Source of the DNA: Chitinophagaceae bacterium
GTDB taxonomy: Bacteria; Bacteroidota; Bacteroidia; Chitinophagales; Chitinophagaceae
Assembly (NCBI GenBank): GCA_947489175.1
Contig: CANLED010000009.1
Location: forward strand, 1 to 19,495
Reading direction: 5' to 3'
DNA length: 19,495 nucleotides
A model generated the notes under the pieces. The model was not told where the DNA came from and did not search any database. It saw only the letters and a program-made list of their open reading frames with translations. Of this stretch, positions 17,352-19,495 are shown one piece after another; position 1 is the first letter of the stretch, and each line of letters begins with the position of its first letter. Both the position numbers and the translations under genes were made by a program.

Positions 17352-18224
17352 ATGAATAAAAACAACTTGGTTAAATGGGCCCTTTTTTTCCTGCTCGCAC
17401 TTATTTGGGGAAGTTCATTTATCTTGATGAAAGAAGGTTTAAAAGGGCTCAATGCATACCAGGTAGCCTCTTTGAGAATATTTAGCGCCGGCATTATTTT
17501 ATTGCCATTTCTTGGAAAAGCACTCAAGGCTATCCCCAAAAAAAAGTTTGCACCAATTATTTTGTCTGGATTCTTAGGCACCTTTTTCCCGGCCTTTTTC
17601 TTTTGCATCGCGGAAACCAAGATAGACAGTTCATTAGCTGGCGTGCTTAATGCCCTAACACCTATTTGCACCCTAGCCATTGGAATGGCATTCTTTAAAT
17701 TAAAAATTGGTTGGCTAAAATGGGTTGGTATGATTTTAGGACTTTCTGGAATGATTATTTTATTGATAGGAGGAAGCCAGCAAATTAGTGTTCACTATCT
17801 TGGCTATGCCCTATTTGTTGTGTTAGCGACGGTATGTTATGGACTAAATGTAAATGTAGCCAATAAGTACTTGAAAGAATTTTCCCCATTGCACATTGTA
17901 ACCATTGCATTTACGGCACTCATTATACCAACATTGCTTATTTTGGCATATACAGGCTTCTTTGCTAACACTGACACGAACAATCAAACTTGGATCAAAT
18001 CGGTTTCTGCGAGCATCCTTTTAGGTGTCGCTGGAACATGCCTCGCGTCAGTGATATTTTATACTTTGCTAAAAAAAGCAGGCCCGGTTTTTGCGTCAAT
18101 GGTTACCTATGGTATTCCTTTTGTAGCCTTTTTTTGGGGATTTATTGCCGGCGAAGCGGTTACTATAATCCAATTATCGGGGTTGGTGGTTATTCTTTTG
18201 GGCGTGAGAATCGTTAATAAATGA
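17352..18224 (+). CDS. EamA-family (DMT superfamily) transporter
   Basis: Predicted ten-helix inner-membrane transporter with two EamA repeats, 290 residues from the chosen ATG. The first helix has the signature WALFFLLALIWGSSFILMKEG. The repeat boundary lies near 'VHYLGYALFVVLATVCYGLN', and the last helices include TYGIPFVAFFWGFIAGE and a terminal VVILLGVRIVNK. A TTG three codons upstream (17343) keeps the frame open, but the ATG at 17352 fits better with the usual short polar lead into helix 1. Substrate unknown. It diverges from scpA and converges on frr. Its TGA stop (18222-18224) is also the first TGA of the heptad repeat array that follows. Confidence 0.88.
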   Translation: MNKNNLVKWALFFLLALIWGSSFILMKEGLKGLNAYQVASLRIFSAGIILLPFLGKALKAIPKKKFAPIILSGFLGTFFPAFFFCIAETKIDSSLAGVLNALTPICTLAIGMAFFKLKIGWLKWVGMILGLSGMIILLIGGSQQISVHYLGYALFVVLATVCYGLNVNVANKYLKEFSPLHIVTIAFTALIIPTLLILAYTGFFANTDTNNQTWIKSVSASILLGVAGTCLASVIFYTLLKKAGPVFASMVTYGIPFVAFFWGFIAGEAVTIIQLSGLVVILLGVRIVNK

Positions 18225-18373
18225 AGAATGAAAAATGAAAAATGAAAAATCATACAGCCCTTTTCCCTCTTTTAGGTGATTACAATTAGTAAATTGAACC
18301 GCTATTCATTTTTCATTTTTCATTCTTCATTGCGGTGCCTGAGCCTGTCGAAGGCCATTTTTCATTCTTCATT
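18220..18373. repeat. Mosaic of TGAAAAA heptad repeats, inverted between two convergent genes
   Basis: Three blocks. The left block (18222-18250) is four heptads, TGAAGAA then three TGAAAAA. The middle block (18304-18331) is its inverse, so 18220-18246 and 18305-18331 are a perfect 27-base inverted repeat around about 58 bases of unique sequence. The right block (18356-18373) repeats 18 bases of the middle block in direct orientation. A 24-base GC-rich unit sits between the middle and right blocks. Each gene end (the transporter on plus, frr on minus) runs into the array in the same 5'-to-3' sense. The long inverted repeat could also fold as a hairpin in either transcript. Confidence 0.9.
18332..18355. 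repeat. REP-like hairpin unit (CTTCGACAGGCTCAGG type)
   Basis: On the minus strand this reads GCCTTCGACAGGCTCAGGCA followed by CCGC. GCCT at 18343-18346 can pair with AGGC at 18352-18355, and an alternative GCCT lies at 18337-18340. The sequence resembles the 'CTTCGACAGGCTCAGG' intergenic repeats I recall as common in Bacteroidota genomes. It is much more GC-rich than its surroundings and is flanked by 18-base direct repeats. Confidence 0.65.
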
Positions 18374-18377
18374 TTAT

Positions 18378-18941
18378 CTATACGCTCATGATCTCTTTCT
18401 CCTTAACCGCCAATGTTTTTTCAACCAAAGCTGTAAATTTATTGGTAAGGTCTTGAACTTCTTTTTCAGCATCGATGGCGATGTCTTCACTCAACCCGTT
18501 CTTCTGCATTTTTTTGATTCCTTCAATGGCATCTCTTCGGATGTTTCGGATAGCTACTTTTGAATTTTCACCTTCACCATGCACTCTTTTTACAATTTCT
18601 TTTCTTCTTTCTTCAGTAAGGGGAGGCAAGAAAATACGTAAGATTATGCCATCATTTTGAGGGGTAACCCCAATATTTCCTCCAATAATTGAACGTTCTA
18701 TGGGTTGCAACATGTTTTTTTCCCAAGGCTGGATGGTAAGGGTTCTAGCATCTGCAACAGAAATGTTTGCTACTTGAGCAATTGCTGTTGGTGTACCATA
18801 ATAGTCCACTGTAAGTCCGTCAAACATCTGAGGGTTTGCCCTTCCAGCACGTAATTTTACAAGTTCAGATTCTAAGTGGGATATTGCTTTCTCCATGGAA
18901 TCAGTTGCTAAGCTTATTTGCAATTCGAGATCTTCAGACAT
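18378..18941 (-). CDS. frr: Ribosome recycling factor
   Basis: Cytosolic translation factor that, with EF-G, splits post-termination ribosomes; 187 residues, the usual size. The helical domain I is formed by the N-terminal helix with SHLESELVKLRAGRANP (21-37) and the long C-terminal helices with VKRVHGEGENSKVAIRNIRR and KEVQDLTNKF. Domain II in between has VDYYGTPTAIAQVANISV and TIQPWEKNM. All conserved stretches are intact. The start is ATG at 18939-18941. It is commonly found beside pyrH or tsf, but here the upstream neighbour is a sugar-phosphate transferase 64 bases away, and an exact TAnnTTTG box in the gap suggests its own promoter. Its TAG stop is followed within 5 bases by the heptad repeat array. 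Confidence 0.97.
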   Translation of the reverse strand: MSEDLELQISLATDSMEKAISHLESELVKLRAGRANPQMFDGLTVDYYGTPTAIAQVANISVADARTLTIQPWEKNMLQPIERSIIGGNIGVTPQNDGIILRIFLPPLTEERRKEIVKRVHGEGENSKVAIRNIRRDAIEGIKKMQKNGLSEDIAIDAEKEVQDLTNKFTALVEKTLAVKEKEIMSV

Positions 18942-18960
18942 AAATAATTTCTTTGTTCTG

Positions 18961-18968
18961 CAAAGCTA
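18961..18968 (-). promoter_or_regulatory. Candidate -7 box for frr
   Basis: The minus strand reads TAGCTTTG (exact TAnnTTTG), ending 20 bases before the frr ATG and giving a leader of about 15 bases. It is the same octamer as before the kinase gene. It suggests frr is transcribed apart from the upstream transferase gene. Confidence 0.4.
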
Positions 18969-19005
18969 ATAAATGATCCTATAAGGAAATAAAATTTTAA
19001 AAGAA

Positions 19006-19495
19006 TCAATTGTTTACTTCAAGGTTTTTGATGTCGCCTTCTACAGTTATTACTTTAGCAGATAACGATGGAATGTCTTGTTTTGCAATAGAAGGAGGAA
19101 TTCGAGTAGTCTTAAATCTGTCATTGCTGGTAACCCATCGAAATACACCTATTGCAGTCAATCCAAACCCAAATAATGAAAAAATAACAAAATTAATTCC
19201 CAAGGGTTGTGCAATGATTGCAAACAAAATCAATAAAATACTGATAGTTCCTAGGATTAAGGTTATTTTGATATGTGAGTAACCTCTTTTTAGTAAAATA
19301 TGGTGCAAGTGATTTTGATCAGGGGAAAAAGGTGATTTTCCATGATATAATCGAATCAAGAAAACACGAATTGTATCTATCAAAGGAATAAATATCACTG
19401 CGAAAGCCATAGCAGGTGCTGCTCTAAATTGGAAAAAGGTATTTCCAGTTGTTTCTAGATTAATGAAATGTATCGCCAATACAGCATTTACCAAG
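19006..19495 (-). CDS. WecA/MraY-family sugar-phosphate transferase, C-terminal part
   Basis: The C-terminal 163 residues of a polytopic membrane transferase that moves a sugar 1-phosphate from a UDP-sugar to undecaprenyl phosphate, the first step of O-antigen, teichoic-acid-like or other surface glycan synthesis. The frame is open to the window end; the first M in a naive translation is a TTG leucine codon at 19492-19494, so the N-terminus lies outside. Visible hallmarks are FIPLIDTIRVFLIRLYHGKS followed by PFSPDQNHLHHILL, which contains the H-x-H-H motif of the WecA/TagO branch on a cytoplasmic loop. Three further hydrophobic segments and a hydrophilic tail rich in lysine and threonine follow, ending LEVNN. 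WecA-like is favoured over MraY because of the HLHH loop. Together with the flippase at the left edge it hints at surface glycan genes around this region, though they are 17 kb apart. Confidence 0.88.
   Translation of the reverse strand, partial: LVNAVLAIHFINLETTGNTFFQFRAAPAMAFAVIFIPLIDTIRVFLIRLYHGKSPFSPDQNHLHHILLKRGYSHIKITLILGTISILLILFAIIAQPLGINFVIFSLFGFGLTAIGVFRWVTSNDRFKTTRIPPSIAKQDIPSLSAKVITVEGDIKNLEVNN

Noticed and set aside
18220..18373. Short repeats considered as a CRISPR array
   Set aside because: Units are 7 bases and contiguous, with inverted blocks and no regular spacers or cas genes.

Overview
The window reads as an ordinary chromosomal segment of a low-GC member of the Bacteroidota (probably a Chitinophagaceae/Sphingobacteriia-like lineage, an inference from protein style only). 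Supporting signs are the lack of recognisable Shine-Dalgarno sequences, exact TAnnTTTG promoter -7 boxes upstream of several genes, a LytS/LytTR two-component pair, a DUF3109 protein, and AT-rich heptad and REP-like intergenic repeats of a kind I associate with this phylum. I found no CRISPR array, prophage, transposase, tRNA or rRNA.

Layout. Bases 2-1495 (+) hold a polysaccharide flippase cut at its N-terminus by the window edge. It converges on a small metallo-beta-lactamase-fold hydrolase (1501-2142, -). Divergent from that is a 1120-residue exported protein (2229-5591, +) with a degenerate peptidase-like domain, a beta-propeller and an Omp85-like C-terminal barrel. A strong intrinsic terminator (5613-5654) follows it. 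Bases 5754-10346 (+) are a tightly spaced run: comEC (without its hydrolase domain), purH and an EamA transporter.

Bases 10399-14249 are all on the minus strand: lutB with an upstream DUF3109 gene (8-base gap), then a LytTR response regulator with its upstream LytS-type kinase (10-base gap). A 313-base intergenic region (14250-14562) separates the kinase from the divergent dxs gene. It contains a direct repeat whose geometry fits a LytTR-regulator binding site. dxs (+) overlaps scpA (-) tail to tail by 11 bases. A second EamA transporter (+) then converges on frr (-). Between those two lies a mosaic of heptad repeats and a REP-like hairpin. The window ends inside a WecA/MraY-type sugar-phosphate transferase (-).

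Most genes are housekeeping or widely conserved: purine synthesis (purH), isoprenoid precursor synthesis (dxs), chromosome segregation (scpA), ribosome recycling (frr), DNA uptake (comEC) and surface polysaccharide export or initiation at the two ends. I see no clear new multi-gene system. The points most worth a second look are the candidate LytTR operator, the heptad 'all-frame stop' arrays that follow both convergent genes near 18.3 kb, and the propeller/barrel protein with an apparently dead peptidase site.
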